Assembly (NCBI RefSeq): GCF_013371215.1 | Contig: NZ_JABWMH010000001.1 | Coordinates: 124,001-188,000 of the forward strand | Direction: 5' to 3' | Source of the DNA: Parasphingorhabdus flavimaris | GTDB taxonomy: Bacteria; Pseudomonadota; Alphaproteobacteria; Sphingomonadales; Sphingomonadaceae | Length of the DNA: 64,000 bases | The notes under the pieces: model-generated | Told to the model about the DNA's origin: nothing | The model's input: only the letters and a program-made list of their open reading frames with translations | Database searches by the model: none | Translations under genes and position numbers: made by a program | Shown: positions 36,037-45,015 of the stretch, piece by piece | How positions within the stretch are numbered: position 1 is the stretch's first letter | Layout: the number at the start of each line of letters is the position of its first letter

Positions 36037-36453
36037 TTGGTCGAGATTTTGGAAAAGCTGGCGATGCCGTTGCCGGATATCAGGGCATTGCCATCGGTCG
36101 AGGCGCGGCTGATCATTGCCTTTCGGCTGGCAGTGGCGGCGAGCCAGAATGATTATGATTGCCGGGACCAATTGTCAGACCGGCTGGGCGGTAACCGGGC
36201 GGCAACGCGCATAATGATCCTCGCGGAAACAATCGGCTTTGCCTGGCCCGAACCGTTTCAGATCGGTCGTCCTTGCTGCTCGCTCACGACCCCGGACGAA
36301 ATCTGGCTGATCGCGGCCATCCGTCTTGCCGCTTGCGAAAACCGGCCCGGATTTGATGGGCTGAGCTGCGAGATGATCGGCGGCGATGCGCGGGAGAGGA
36401 TTTACAATGACCTGCGCGGCTTTGTTGCGGCCTATTCCGGCACGAGAGGATGA
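36037..36453 (+). CDS. Small protein of unknown function under Fur-type control
   Basis: I do not recognise this 138-residue protein with certainty. It starts at a TTG with AAGGAG seven bases upstream. Visible features are a hydrophobic helix near residues 20-33, the cysteine-containing GRPCCSLTTPDE near residue 80 and AACENRPGFDGLSCEM near residue 100 (five cysteines in all), and a C-terminal helix with DLRGFVAAY. The cysteine pair followed by a helical repeat loosely resembles small sphingomonad proteins of the DUF6628 type. There is no signal peptide. A Fur box in its promoter suggests a role in low iron. A cysteine-based metal-binding or regulatory job is inferred only. Confidence 0.65.
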   Translation: MVEILEKLAMPLPDIRALPSVEARLIIAFRLAVAASQNDYDCRDQLSDRLGGNRAATRIMILAETIGFAWPEPFQIGRPCCSLTTPDEIWLIAAIRLAACENRPGFDGLSCEMIGGDARERIYNDLRGFVAAYSGTRG

Positions 36454-36504
36454 CGATCGCATGGCGGGGGGCTGCTAAGGCATATGACCCCTGCCTTCCG
36501 GTCG

Positions 36505-37020
36505 CTATGCTGGTCTGGGCCGTGCAAACATCCTGGCCGTCTTTTGCTGATATTCTGAATCGCCGGTGGTCCGAAAGCCGAGCCTTTCCGCCAGCCGGAT
36601 CGACGGGGCGTTTTCGGGACTGATAATGCAAACGGTTTTCTCGGGGCTGATCTTCTCGTCCAGCCAGCCTTGCGCCGCTGTCATCGCTTCCCGCGCATAG
36701 CCTTTGCCATGTCCTGCTGCGGCCAGAATCCAGGCCGCTTCGGGGAAGCGGTCGAAATCCGGTCCCAGTCCGCGGCGGAAGTCGCTGTAACCCACTTCTC
36801 CGACAAATTGCCCTGATGATTTCTCGATCAGCGCGAATATGCCGAAGTCCATGACTTGCCAGCGCCCGACATATCCGAGAAACCGCAGCCATGCTTCGGC
36901 TTCGGTGGCGGGCTTGCCGCTGATAAATTCCACCACAGCCGGGTCCTGCCACATGGCGTAGCAGGCCTCGAAATCCTCGATCAGATGCGGACGGAGCAAC
37001 AGGCGTTCGGTTTCGATCAT
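36505..37020 (-). CDS. GNAT family N-acetyltransferase
   Basis: This 171-residue protein is of the RimJ/RimL subgroup. It has ERLLLRPHLIEDFEACYAMWQDPAVVEFISG at the N-terminus, the acetyl-CoA motif AAAGHGKGYAREAMTAAQGW (Q/R-x-x-G-x-G/A-type) and SPENAPSIRLAERLGFRTTG at the end. It would acetylate a small amine or a protein N-terminus. The substrate is unknown. It lies just downstream of mgtE with eight bases between, so it may be its second gene. Confidence 0.92.
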   Translation of the reverse strand: MIETERLLLRPHLIEDFEACYAMWQDPAVVEFISGKPATEAEAWLRFLGYVGRWQVMDFGIFALIEKSSGQFVGEVGYSDFRRGLGPDFDRFPEAAWILAAAGHGKGYAREAMTAAQGWLDEKISPEKTVCIISPENAPSIRLAERLGFRTTGDSEYQQKTARMFARPRPA

Positions 37021-37028
37021 TCCGCGCT

Positions 37029-38438
37029 CTAAAGGCTGACCATGCCGCTACCGACGGCGAGGCCGAGGAAGGCGAGAAAGCCCATGGTATCGGTGATCAT
37101 GGTGACAAAGACCGAAGAGGCGAGCGCGGGATCCTGATCGAGCCGGTCGAGCATCACCGGCACGAATATGCCGGCAAAGCCAGCGATAACGATATTGATC
37201 AGCATAGCCACCGCGATCACGCCGCCAAGCATCGGATTTGCAAAGACCAGACCGGTGCCCAGTCCGACCAGCACGGCGATGGTCGCGCCGTTGAGCAGGG
37301 CTATGCGAAATTCCCGGCCGATAATCCGGCGGGTGTTGGACCGGGTCAGTTCGTTCATTGCCAGCGCGCGGACCGAGACCGCCATCGTCTGGGTTCCGGC
37401 ATTGCCGCCGATCGAGGCGACAATCGGCATGAGCACTGCCAGTGCCACCATCTGCTCGATTGCCGCGCCGAATATCGCGATGACAAAGCTGGCGACCAGC
37501 GCCGTCGCCAGATTGGCGATCAGCCAGCGCACACGGGCGATGTAGGAATTGCGGATCGGTTCGTTGATGTCGCCGTCGCCGGCACCGGACAGCAGCAACA
37601 CGTCTTCGCTGGCCTCGTCCTCGACGATATGGAGAATGTCATCGACGGTGATCATCCCGATCAGCCTGCCGTCGTCGTTGATCACCGCAGCCGAGATCAG
37701 ATTATATTTCTGGAAGCGCAGCGCGACCTCTTCCTGGTCCATATTGACCGGGATCAGCGACTGCTCGCGCTTCATCACGTCGGCGATGGCAATGTCGCGC
37801 GGGGTTCTGAGAATCCAGCTGAGCTGGCAGGTGCCAATCGGCCGGAACGCCGGATCGACAACGTAGATTTCCCAGAATTCGGTGGTCAGATCGTCATTCT
37901 TGCGGAGATAGTCGATCAGGTCGCCGACCATCATATGTTCGGGCACCGCGACAAATTCGCGCTGCATTATCCGGCCGGCGGTTTCCTCGTCGTAGGTGAG
38001 GGCGCTTTCGATCGCGGCGCGGTCTTCGGCATCGAGCTCGGCAAGGACCGCCTGCTGTTCGCCTTTCTCGAGATCCTCGATAATCGCGACGGCGTCATCG
38101 GTGTCGAGCTGCTCGGTCAGGTCGGCAATCTGGCTTGCGTCGAGCGCATCCATCAGGTCTTCGCGAACATGCTCGTTCATCTCGGCGAGGACGTCGGCGC
38201 TGACCAGATCGCCCAGGGCGGCGGCCAGCGGCGCGCGTTCGTCCGAATCGACCAGTTCGAACAGATCGGCAATGTCGGCATTGTGCAGCGGATTGACGAG
38301 TTCCTGCGCCAGCGTCGTATCATTATCCGATACAGCGTCGGAAACCGAGCGGACGAATTCGTCGGTCAGCCGGTTGTCATCGTCGAGAACATCCTCGCGT
38401 ATGATCTCGTCATGCGGGGTGTCGTTGATCTCGGTCAT
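37029..38438 (-). CDS. mgtE: Magnesium transporter MgtE
   Basis: The 469-residue protein has the MgtE layout: an N-terminal superhelical domain (about 20-135) rich in D and L, two CBS domains (about 140-260, with ISAAVINDDGRLIGMITVDDILHIV), the plug helix, and five transmembrane segments with the conserved MPIVASIGGNAGTQTMA pore region and the LASSVFVTMITDTMGFLAFLGLA end. The CBS/N domains sense cytoplasmic Mg2+. No M-box riboswitch is apparent in the 162-base leader. Confidence 0.96.
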   Translation of the reverse strand: MTEINDTPHDEIIREDVLDDDNRLTDEFVRSVSDAVSDNDTTLAQELVNPLHNADIADLFELVDSDERAPLAAALGDLVSADVLAEMNEHVREDLMDALDASQIADLTEQLDTDDAVAIIEDLEKGEQQAVLAELDAEDRAAIESALTYDEETAGRIMQREFVAVPEHMMVGDLIDYLRKNDDLTTEFWEIYVVDPAFRPIGTCQLSWILRTPRDIAIADVMKREQSLIPVNMDQEEVALRFQKYNLISAAVINDDGRLIGMITVDDILHIVEDEASEDVLLLSGAGDGDINEPIRNSYIARVRWLIANLATALVASFVIAIFGAAIEQMVALAVLMPIVASIGGNAGTQTMAVSVRALAMNELTRSNTRRIIGREFRIALLNGATIAVLVGLGTGLVFANPMLGGVIAVAMLINIVIAGFAGIFVPVMLDRLDQDPALASSVFVTMITDTMGFLAFLGLAVGSGMVSL

Positions 38439-38600
38439 CGCGAAGCTCCCCCTTCTATGCGCGTTTGGCTGCTTACTAGTCGTGGCGGCCGTATAATTGC
38501 AATCATTTGTGACATTTTACGCAAGGCAGGGTGATTTTTCCAACCACGCCGCCTATATGCGCCCCAAGATTGATTCAATGAACAAAAAGGAACAGACAAG

Positions 38601-39050
<450 letters not shown>

Positions 39051-39060
39051 AATATCGGAA

Positions 39061-39624
39061 ATGCGTCTCGATAAACCCAGGATCGCCCCGCTTGCAGAGT
39101 CCGAACTCGGACCCGAGCAGCGGGCGATGCTGGGCGAGCGCTTCCGGTCCGGAAAGATATTCAATATTTTCCGGACGCTGATCAAGGCGCCAAAGGCCTA
39201 TAAGGCGTTCATGTGGTGGGGCGGCTATATCCTCTCCGACCATAATGATCTGCCCGCCCGCGAGCGCGAGATCATCATATTGCGCACCGGTTTCAACTGG
39301 AAGTCGGGCTATGAATGGGCGCAGCATGTCCGCATCGGCAAGGATTGCGGTCTGACCGACGAAGAGATCGAGCGGATCAAGGCCGGACCCGACGCGCCGG
39401 GCTGGACCGATATCGAAAGCGCAATGCTGCGCGCAACCGACGAACTGACCGGCGACGGTCATGTTGCCGATGCGACCTGGGCGGCGCTCAGTCACCTCAC
39501 GGAAAAACAGCGCATGGATCTGGTGATGACTGTCGGTCAATATAGCCAGGTATCGATGCTGCTCATCAGCTTCGGCGTGCAGCTGGACGACGATCTTGTG
39601 CTGGATCCCGACCTCACGGCCTAG
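39061..39624 (+). CDS. Carboxymuconolactone decarboxylase family protein
   Basis: The 187-residue protein has the all-helical CMD/AhpD-like fold with LPAREREIIILRTGFNWKSGYEWAQHVRIGKDCGLTDEEIERI; the usual catalytic CxxC of AhpD is absent, and the active-site position reads EWAQHV as in many CMD proteins of unknown substrate. It follows the cyclophilin gene in the same direction with 10 bases between. No protocatechuate-pathway gene is near, so the name describes fold only. Confidence 0.88.
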   Translation: MRLDKPRIAPLAESELGPEQRAMLGERFRSGKIFNIFRTLIKAPKAYKAFMWWGGYILSDHNDLPAREREIIILRTGFNWKSGYEWAQHVRIGKDCGLTDEEIERIKAGPDAPGWTDIESAMLRATDELTGDGHVADATWAALSHLTEKQRMDLVMTVGQYSQVSMLLISFGVQLDDDLVLDPDLTA

Positions 39625-39642
39625 AGCCGCGAAAGTGCGAAC

Positions 39643-40521
39643 CTAGAGTCCCGCTTTGATTACCCAGTCATGGAAAACCCGCACCGCGCGGTTCTTCTTG
39701 TCGCGTTTGCGGCAGACAAACCAGTAGCTGTAGGGACTGTCGACATCATGGTCGAACAAGCGCACCAGCCGCGGATCATTGGCATCAGAAAAATGGCCAC
39801 CGTGCATGATCGCTATACCGAGGCCCTGCGCCGCCGCCTCCAGCATCAGCGGACCGCTGTCGAGATGGTCGATATTGGCGGGTTGCAGGTCGGGCAGGCC
39901 GACCGCCTTCTTCCACTGGTCAAAGGCCCGCGTCATATTGCTGTGAATCAGGATATTGTGGTTCTGCAGGTCTTCGGGACTTCTGATCGCATTCGGCCCC
40001 TTGGTCAGTTCCGCCGAACCGATCGCGTAAACCTTGTTGCTGTCCAGTTTGACCGAATAGAGATTGGGGTCGACATTATCGCTGATGATGATCGCGGCAT
40101 CGACCGAGTCGCCGAGAATATTCTCGGCATGGGCGGATGTGTCGACGTCGATGTGCAATTTGGGATATAATTTCTTGAGGGCGTTCAGCTTCGGCAGCAA
40201 ACGGGTGGCTCCGAACAGCGGCAGGACTCCGAGCCGAAGGCGCATGTCGCCGCCGGAAACGGTCATCTGGTTCACCGCTTCGGCTATATTCTCCAGCGCG
40301 GGCGAGACGGTTTCCAGCAACAGCTTGCCATCGTCGTTCAAGACCATCGACTGGTTGCGTCGTTCGAACAACGGCTTGCCGATATGGTCTTCTAGCGACT
40401 TGATTCGCCGGCTGAGGGCAGGGGCGGACAGCGCCAATTCGGCTGCGGCAGCCTTGGAAGATCCCAGGCGAGCCACCCGGGTAAACGCCTCGAGGGCACG
40501 AAGAGGGGGCAAGCGCCGCAT
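39643..40521 (-). CDS. LysR-family transcriptional regulator, GcvA-like
   Basis: The 292-residue protein has an N-terminal winged helix (RRLPPLRALEAFTRVARLGSSKAAAAELALSAPALSRRIKSLEDHIGKPLF) and a periplasmic-binding-like effector domain, with the GcvA-type IDVDTSAHAENILGDSVDAAI block. An upstream GTG at 40536 adds five residues. Its target is unknown. The upstream 40537-40866 gap contains two perfect palindromes and an intrinsic terminator on the other strand, so the regulator may act there. Confidence 0.92.
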   Translation of the reverse strand: MRRLPPLRALEAFTRVARLGSSKAAAAELALSAPALSRRIKSLEDHIGKPLFERRNQSMVLNDDGKLLLETVSPALENIAEAVNQMTVSGGDMRLRLGVLPLFGATRLLPKLNALKKLYPKLHIDVDTSAHAENILGDSVDAAIIISDNVDPNLYSVKLDSNKVYAIGSAELTKGPNAIRSPEDLQNHNILIHSNMTRAFDQWKKAVGLPDLQPANIDHLDSGPLMLEAAAQGLGIAIMHGGHFSDANDPRLVRLFDHDVDSPYSYWFVCRKRDKKNRAVRVFHDWVIKAGL

Positions 40522-40607
40522 AGAAAGGCCAATCACGTTGCTTCATCAGCTTTGTGCAATGCAAGATTTTACACGAATCTGAGAAAAGGGTGGAAAACAG
40601 TCACTAA

Positions 40608-40635
40608 CTGTAATTACAGGTTGCAAACTTTGCAA
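40608..40635. promoter_or_regulatory. Tandem perfect palindromes, candidate operators
   Basis: CTGTAATTACAG (40608-40619) is a perfect 12-bp palindrome, and TTGCAAA-C-TTTGCAA (40621-40635) is a perfect 7-1-7 palindrome directly beside it. The block lies about 70-90 bases upstream of the LysR start and upstream of the putative RNA at 40680-40756. They look like protein-binding sites, but no matching regulator is known to me. Confidence 0.5.
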
Positions 40636-40679
40636 CATGCAATGTTCTTTTCGCACTTGCACAATAAATGGATTCGGTG

Positions 40680-40756
40680 CATTCAGAATGGGCCTTTCAG
40701 GCATCCTCTCCTAAAAACTTTTATAGGCCAGTTCCTCGGAACTGGCCTTTTTTTTT
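40680..40756 (+). ncRNA. Candidate small RNA or leader attenuator with intrinsic terminator
   Basis: A 9-bp terminator stem GGCCAGTTC / GAACTGGCC (loop CTCG, 40726-40747) is followed by nine T residues (40748-40756). It points in the plus direction, but no plus-strand gene lies upstream. Before it are a small hairpin GCCT-TTC-AGGC (40692-40702) and a C/T-rich single strand (CCTCTCCT at 40704-40711) of the kind that pairs with ribosome binding sites in alphaproteobacterial sRNAs. GGCCT (40691-40695) can also pair with AGGCC (40725-40729) inside the terminator, as an anti-terminator would. So either a short sRNA or an attenuator in the cdc48 leader; the 5' end is unknown. Confidence 0.4.
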
Positions 40757-40866
40757 GGTCGAGTGCCGCCATCGTGCCCGCCTTTTGAAAATCAGAGTCG
40801 CATATCGCCGGGGTGATCCCTATCTTGTTGGTAACAACCAATATGATATCCGAGGAGATACCCCCC

Positions 40867-43194
40867 GTGTCCGATCAAGAGCCGAGTCAAGGCCAGCCCG
40901 AAGACGACAGCAAGCTGCTGAAACTGCAAGTTGCCAACGCCAGACCCGAAGATAGCGGTCGCGGGCTGGCGCGGCTTTCTCGCGACAATCTGGTAAAATT
41001 GGGGCTGGTGGAAGGCGATGTTGTCGAAATTATCGGCAAACAGGCGACTCCCGCCCGGGCGGTCTTGCCCTATCCGGAAGACGAAGGCCTCGATTTCGTC
41101 CGGCTCGATGGCTTGCAACGCGCCAATGCCGGCGTCGGGGCGGGCGATTTTGTCGAAATTCAGAAGGTCGAATCCAAGCCGGCCAAGAAGGTTGTTTTCG
41201 CCCCCGCGCAGAAAGACCTGCGTCTGCAGGGCAATGGCACCGGACTCAAGCGCAGCTTCATGGGGCGTCCGCTGAAGGCCGGTGACTTTGTCGCGACCCA
41301 CGGGCAGCAACAGGTCGATCGCAGCGACATGCCGCCTCAGTTGCGGCAAATGCTGGCAGCTCCGGCTTTTTCCCTTACCCAGATCCGGCTCAATGTTGTT
41401 TCGACCGTGCCGAAGGGCATCGTCCATATCGACGAAAATACCGAGGTCGAACTGCGGCCGGAATATGAAGAATCGACCGAACATCGCCGCGCCGACGTGA
41501 CCTATGACGATATCGGCGGCCTGCACGACACCATCGACCAGCTGCGCGAGATGGTCGAGCTGCCGTTGCGTTATCCGCAACTCTTCACCCGGCTTGGCGT
41601 CGATCCGCCACGCGGGGTGCTGCTGCATGGCCCTCCGGGCACCGGCAAGACCCGGCTGGCGCGGGCAGTCGCCAATGAAAGCGATGCCGAGTTTTTCCTG
41701 ATCAACGGTCCGGAAATCATGGGCTCGGCTTATGGCGAGTCCGAACAGAAGCTCCGCGAGATATTCGAGGCAGCAACCAAGGCCGCGCCGTCGATCCTGT
41801 TCATCGACGAAATTGACTCGATCGCGCCCAAGCGCGGCCAGGTACAGGGCGAGGCCGAAAAGCGGCTGGTGGCGCAATTGCTCACCCTGATGGACGGGCT
41901 CGAATCGCGGGTCAATCTGGTGGTGATCGCGGCGACCAACCGGCCCGAAGCCATTGACGAGGCCTTGCGCCGTCCCGGCCGTTTCGATCGCGAGATCATC
42001 GTCGGTGTACCGGACGTGGCCGGCCGGCGCGAGATACTCGGCATCCACACCCGCGGCATGCCGCTCGACAAGGCTGTCGATCTGCAGGAACTGGCGCGCA
42101 CAACCTATGGCTTTGTCGGAGCAGATCTGGCGGCGCTGACCCGGGAAGCGGCGATCGAAGCTGTCCGCCGGATCATGCCCAAGCTGGATCTGGAATCGGA
42201 AACCGTGCCCACGGAAGTGCTCGATGAACTGGTGGTTCACCGGCATGATTTTGTCGAGGCGCTGAAACGGGTCCAGCCGTCGGCGATGCGCGAAGTGATG
42301 GTTCAGGCACCGGACGTCCGCTGGGAAGATATTGGCGGCCTCGACGACGCACAGATGCGCCTGAAAGAGGGTATAGAGCTGCCGATGAAAAACCCCGAGG
42401 CCTTCACCCGGCTGGGCATCCGGCCGGCCAAGGGATTTCTGCTTTACGGCCCGCCGGGAACCGGCAAGACCTTGCTGGCCAAGGCCGTTGCCCGCGAAGC
42501 CGAAGCCAATTTCATCGCCACCAAATCGAGCGACCTGCTGTCCAAATGGCATGGCGAGAGCGAGCAACAGATTGCCCGTCTTTTTGCCCGGGCGCGGCAG
42601 GTGGCGCCGACGATCCTGTTCATCGACGAGATCGACAGTCTGGTGCCGGCACGGGGGCGGGGCATGGGCGATTCCCAGGTTACCGAGCGGGTGGTCAATA
42701 CCATCCTCGCCGAGATGGACGGGCTGGAGGAAATGCAGTCGGTCATCCTGATCGGCGCAACCAACCGTCCCGGTCTGGTCGATCCGGCACTGCTGCGGCC
42801 CGGCCGGTTCGACGAACTGGTCTATGTGTCGGTTCCCGGCAAGGACGGCCGCCGCCGCATATTGGCGATCCACACGTCAAAAATGCCGATGGCCAAGGAT
42901 GTCGATCTCGACGAAATGGCCGAGCGCACCGATCGCTATTCGGGCGCCGATCTGGAGGACCTGGTCCGCCGGGCAGGGCTGCACGCACTGCGCGAGTTCG
43001 GTGGCCTGGTCGAAACCGTCCAGATGAAGCATTTCGAGAAGGCGCTGGAAGACAGTCGCGCGTCGGTGACCCCGGAAATGGAGGAAGAATATTCCAAGAT
43101 GGAATCACAGCTGAAGCAGAACGCGATGAGCGTCGAGCCGATCGGCTTCGTGTCACCGGGAATGTTGACGCCGATCAAGGACAGCAAGCATTGA
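40867..43194 (+). CDS. CDC48/VAT-type AAA+ ATPase
   Basis: The 775-residue protein has the p97/VAT plan: an N-domain double-psi barrel (about 1-180: LQVANARPEDSGRGLARLSR...), then D1 with Walker A GPPGTGKT (about 255-262) and Walker B ILFIDEID (about 310-317), then D2 with the second GPPGTGKT (about 528-535) and ILFIDEID (about 583-590), and arginine fingers in both. It should be a hexameric unfoldase. The GTG at 40867 has GAGGAG eight bases upstream and is preferred over earlier ATGs. CDC48-type proteins occur in several bacteria, including sphingomonads, though their substrates there are undefined. No cofactor gene is nearby. Confidence 0.94.
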   Translation: MSDQEPSQGQPEDDSKLLKLQVANARPEDSGRGLARLSRDNLVKLGLVEGDVVEIIGKQATPARAVLPYPEDEGLDFVRLDGLQRANAGVGAGDFVEIQKVESKPAKKVVFAPAQKDLRLQGNGTGLKRSFMGRPLKAGDFVATHGQQQVDRSDMPPQLRQMLAAPAFSLTQIRLNVVSTVPKGIVHIDENTEVELRPEYEESTEHRRADVTYDDIGGLHDTIDQLREMVELPLRYPQLFTRLGVDPPRGVLLHGPPGTGKTRLARAVANESDAEFFLINGPEIMGSAYGESEQKLREIFEAATKAAPSILFIDEIDSIAPKRGQVQGEAEKRLVAQLLTLMDGLESRVNLVVIAATNRPEAIDEALRRPGRFDREIIVGVPDVAGRREILGIHTRGMPLDKAVDLQELARTTYGFVGADLAALTREAAIEAVRRIMPKLDLESETVPTEVLDELVVHRHDFVEALKRVQPSAMREVMVQAPDVRWEDIGGLDDAQMRLKEGIELPMKNPEAFTRLGIRPAKGFLLYGPPGTGKTLLAKAVAREAEANFIATKSSDLLSKWHGESEQQIARLFARARQVAPTILFIDEIDSLVPARGRGMGDSQVTERVVNTILAEMDGLEEMQSVILIGATNRPGLVDPALLRPGRFDELVYVSVPGKDGRRRILAIHTSKMPMAKDVDLDEMAERTDRYSGADLEDLVRRAGLHALREFGGLVETVQMKHFEKALEDSRASVTPEMEEEYSKMESQLKQNAMSVEPIGFVSPGMLTPIKDSKH

Positions 43195-43204
43195 AGGCAG
43201 GGTC

Positions 43205-44572
43205 CTAGCGTTCGGTGGTCATCCGGTCATCGAGCTCCAGGGTCTTGAAGCCCCAGCCGAACAGGAAAACGCAAACGGTTGTCGCCAGCCAGAACGGCAG
43301 CGGTCCGGCATAGGTGTACAGCAGGACGCCTATCGCCGGCGAGGCGATGAAGGCCATGCCGTTCACCGAAGCAACAATTCCGGCGACGCCATTCTGCTCT
43401 GACCGCTTGACCGCGAGCGATGCGCCGGCGGTAAAGCCGGGTCGGAACAGGCCAAAGCCCAGCGACGCGACCGCAAATCCGCTGATGATGCCGTATAGAT
43501 CATGCGACAGCCCGATGATCAGGCAACCCAGTGCGCCGAGGATCATGCCCCACAAGATCGAGATGCGCGGCCCCATTTGCAGCAACGGGATCAGCCCCCA
43601 TTGGGCGAGCAGGGTCGCCGCTGCACCAGCCATCAGTACCAGACCGGTCATTCTGATCCCCATTTCCGGATCTGCGCGCAGGCCGAGCCGGTCGAGCACG
43701 AGATAGCCGATGACGCCCAATATCAGTGCATGGGCATTTCCGCCCAAAATGCCGGTGATCAGCCAGGGCTTGATGCGCTCGTCGCCCCAGCGCAGACGGG
43801 GTGGCAGGCTTGCCGGCTCGTCATTCTGGTTGTCGTCATCGTCATCTTTCAGACTATTGGACGAGGGCGCAGAGCTATAGGGTTCGGACGTAACCACGCC
43901 ACGTGCCTTGTAGCCGGGATTGTCATTGGGCAGTTTCAGAGCCAGCGCGATCATCACCAATATGCCGATGGCGGCAAAGGCGAACATCGGACTGGAAAGC
44001 CCGAGGAAGGGGATGATCAGCAACGGCGCGACAGCCGGGCCGACAATCGTGCCGAGACCGAAGGATGACGCGATCAGCGACAGGGCCTTGGTCCGGTTGG
44101 CCCGCGCGGTCCGGGCTGCGACATAGGCCTGCACCGCGGGCGGGGCAGCCGACCCGAGACCACCATATAGGCTGCGGAAAAAGGCGAACAGGATGAAGGT
44201 CCAAAGCGCGCTGTACCAGCCAAGAAGTCCCAGATATAGGGCCATTCCCGCAAGCGCGAAGGAGGTCGTAAAGCCGATCATGCCCAGTCGCATCAGGGCC
44301 TTGCGACCACGATGGTCGGATTGGCGCGCCCATTTTGGCGCGGTGTATACCCAGAGCAAAGCGGACCAGCTGAAAGCCGCGCTGACCCAGAAATCGGGAA
44401 TCCCCAGTTGCGTCCCGATCGTCGGGAGAATCGATTGCATCGCCGTGTTGCCCGATGCCGTGACCAGCATGACCGAAAACAGCACCGCCATCCGCGTGCT
44501 GTCGATCGGTTTGGCGTCGGGAATGGCAGCGGCCTTCGGGCTCAGCGGTTCAATGTCGGGAGAATCAGCCAT
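43205..44572 (-). CDS. MFS transporter
   Basis: The 455-residue protein has about twelve transmembrane helices and the family motif A region between helices 2 and 3 (WARQSDHRGRKALMRLG). The central cytoplasmic loop is very acidic (LKDDDDDNQNDEP). It is similar to drug/H+ antiporters of the TetA type, but specificity cannot be assigned. It lies convergent to the CDC48 gene with an ABM gene just behind its start. Confidence 0.9.
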   Translation of the reverse strand: MADSPDIEPLSPKAAAIPDAKPIDSTRMAVLFSVMLVTASGNTAMQSILPTIGTQLGIPDFWVSAAFSWSALLWVYTAPKWARQSDHRGRKALMRLGMIGFTTSFALAGMALYLGLLGWYSALWTFILFAFFRSLYGGLGSAAPPAVQAYVAARTARANRTKALSLIASSFGLGTIVGPAVAPLLIIPFLGLSSPMFAFAAIGILVMIALALKLPNDNPGYKARGVVTSEPYSSAPSSNSLKDDDDDNQNDEPASLPPRLRWGDERIKPWLITGILGGNAHALILGVIGYLVLDRLGLRADPEMGIRMTGLVLMAGAAATLLAQWGLIPLLQMGPRISILWGMILGALGCLIIGLSHDLYGIISGFAVASLGFGLFRPGFTAGASLAVKRSEQNGVAGIVASVNGMAFIASPAIGVLLYTYAGPLPFWLATTVCVFLFGWGFKTLELDDRMTTER

Positions 44573-44589
44573 ATCGTTCCTATGCCGCG

Positions 44590-44910
44590 CTATTTCTGCC
44601 AGTCATAGCCGCGCTCGACACGGGCGACATGGAGCGTATATTGGCTATACCATCTGCCGCGTCCCCGTTCGCGGATAACCACATGTTCCGGGTGGTCGCG
44701 CCATGCCTTGGCGCTGGCGTCGTCCTGCCAGTAGCTGATCGTGATCCCCAGGCCATCGCCGGACCTCGCGTGATCGTCCCCGAGATAGCCGGGTTGTCTG
44801 GCGACCAGTTCGCTCATTGCCGCCGCCGCTGCCTGATAGCCGTCCTCATCAACGCCGGTCCGCTGTGCGCAGAATATGACTGCAATCGAGGTTTCGGGAT
44901 AAAGCTGCAT
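44590..44910 (-). CDS. Antibiotic biosynthesis monooxygenase (ABM) domain protein
   Basis: The 106-residue single-domain protein has the dimeric alpha/beta-barrel fold: SIAVIFCAQRTGVDEDGYQAAAAAMSELVARQPGYLGDDHAR, then SYWQDDASAKAWRDHPEHVVIRERGRGRWY. Proteins of this type include quinol monooxygenases, heme-degrading enzymes and many with no known reaction. It is upstream of the MFS gene in the same direction with 17 bases between, so the two probably form an operon. Confidence 0.9.
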   Translation of the reverse strand: MQLYPETSIAVIFCAQRTGVDEDGYQAAAAAMSELVARQPGYLGDDHARSGDGLGITISYWQDDASAKAWRDHPEHVVIRERGRGRWYSQYTLHVARVERGYDWQK

Positions 44911-45015
44911 CAGCCGCTTTTAGACGGTCGGTTGCAACGGGCAACCCGTAATATATTTGTCAGCAGTGCTGTAACGCCCTAATAAGACAGTTTGATCGGA
45001 CACCGGAGGATAGAG

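Noticed and set aside
40792-42873. 693-codon open frame opposite the CDC48-type gene
   Set aside because: It is antisense to a clear two-domain AAA+ protein and has no recognisable domain.
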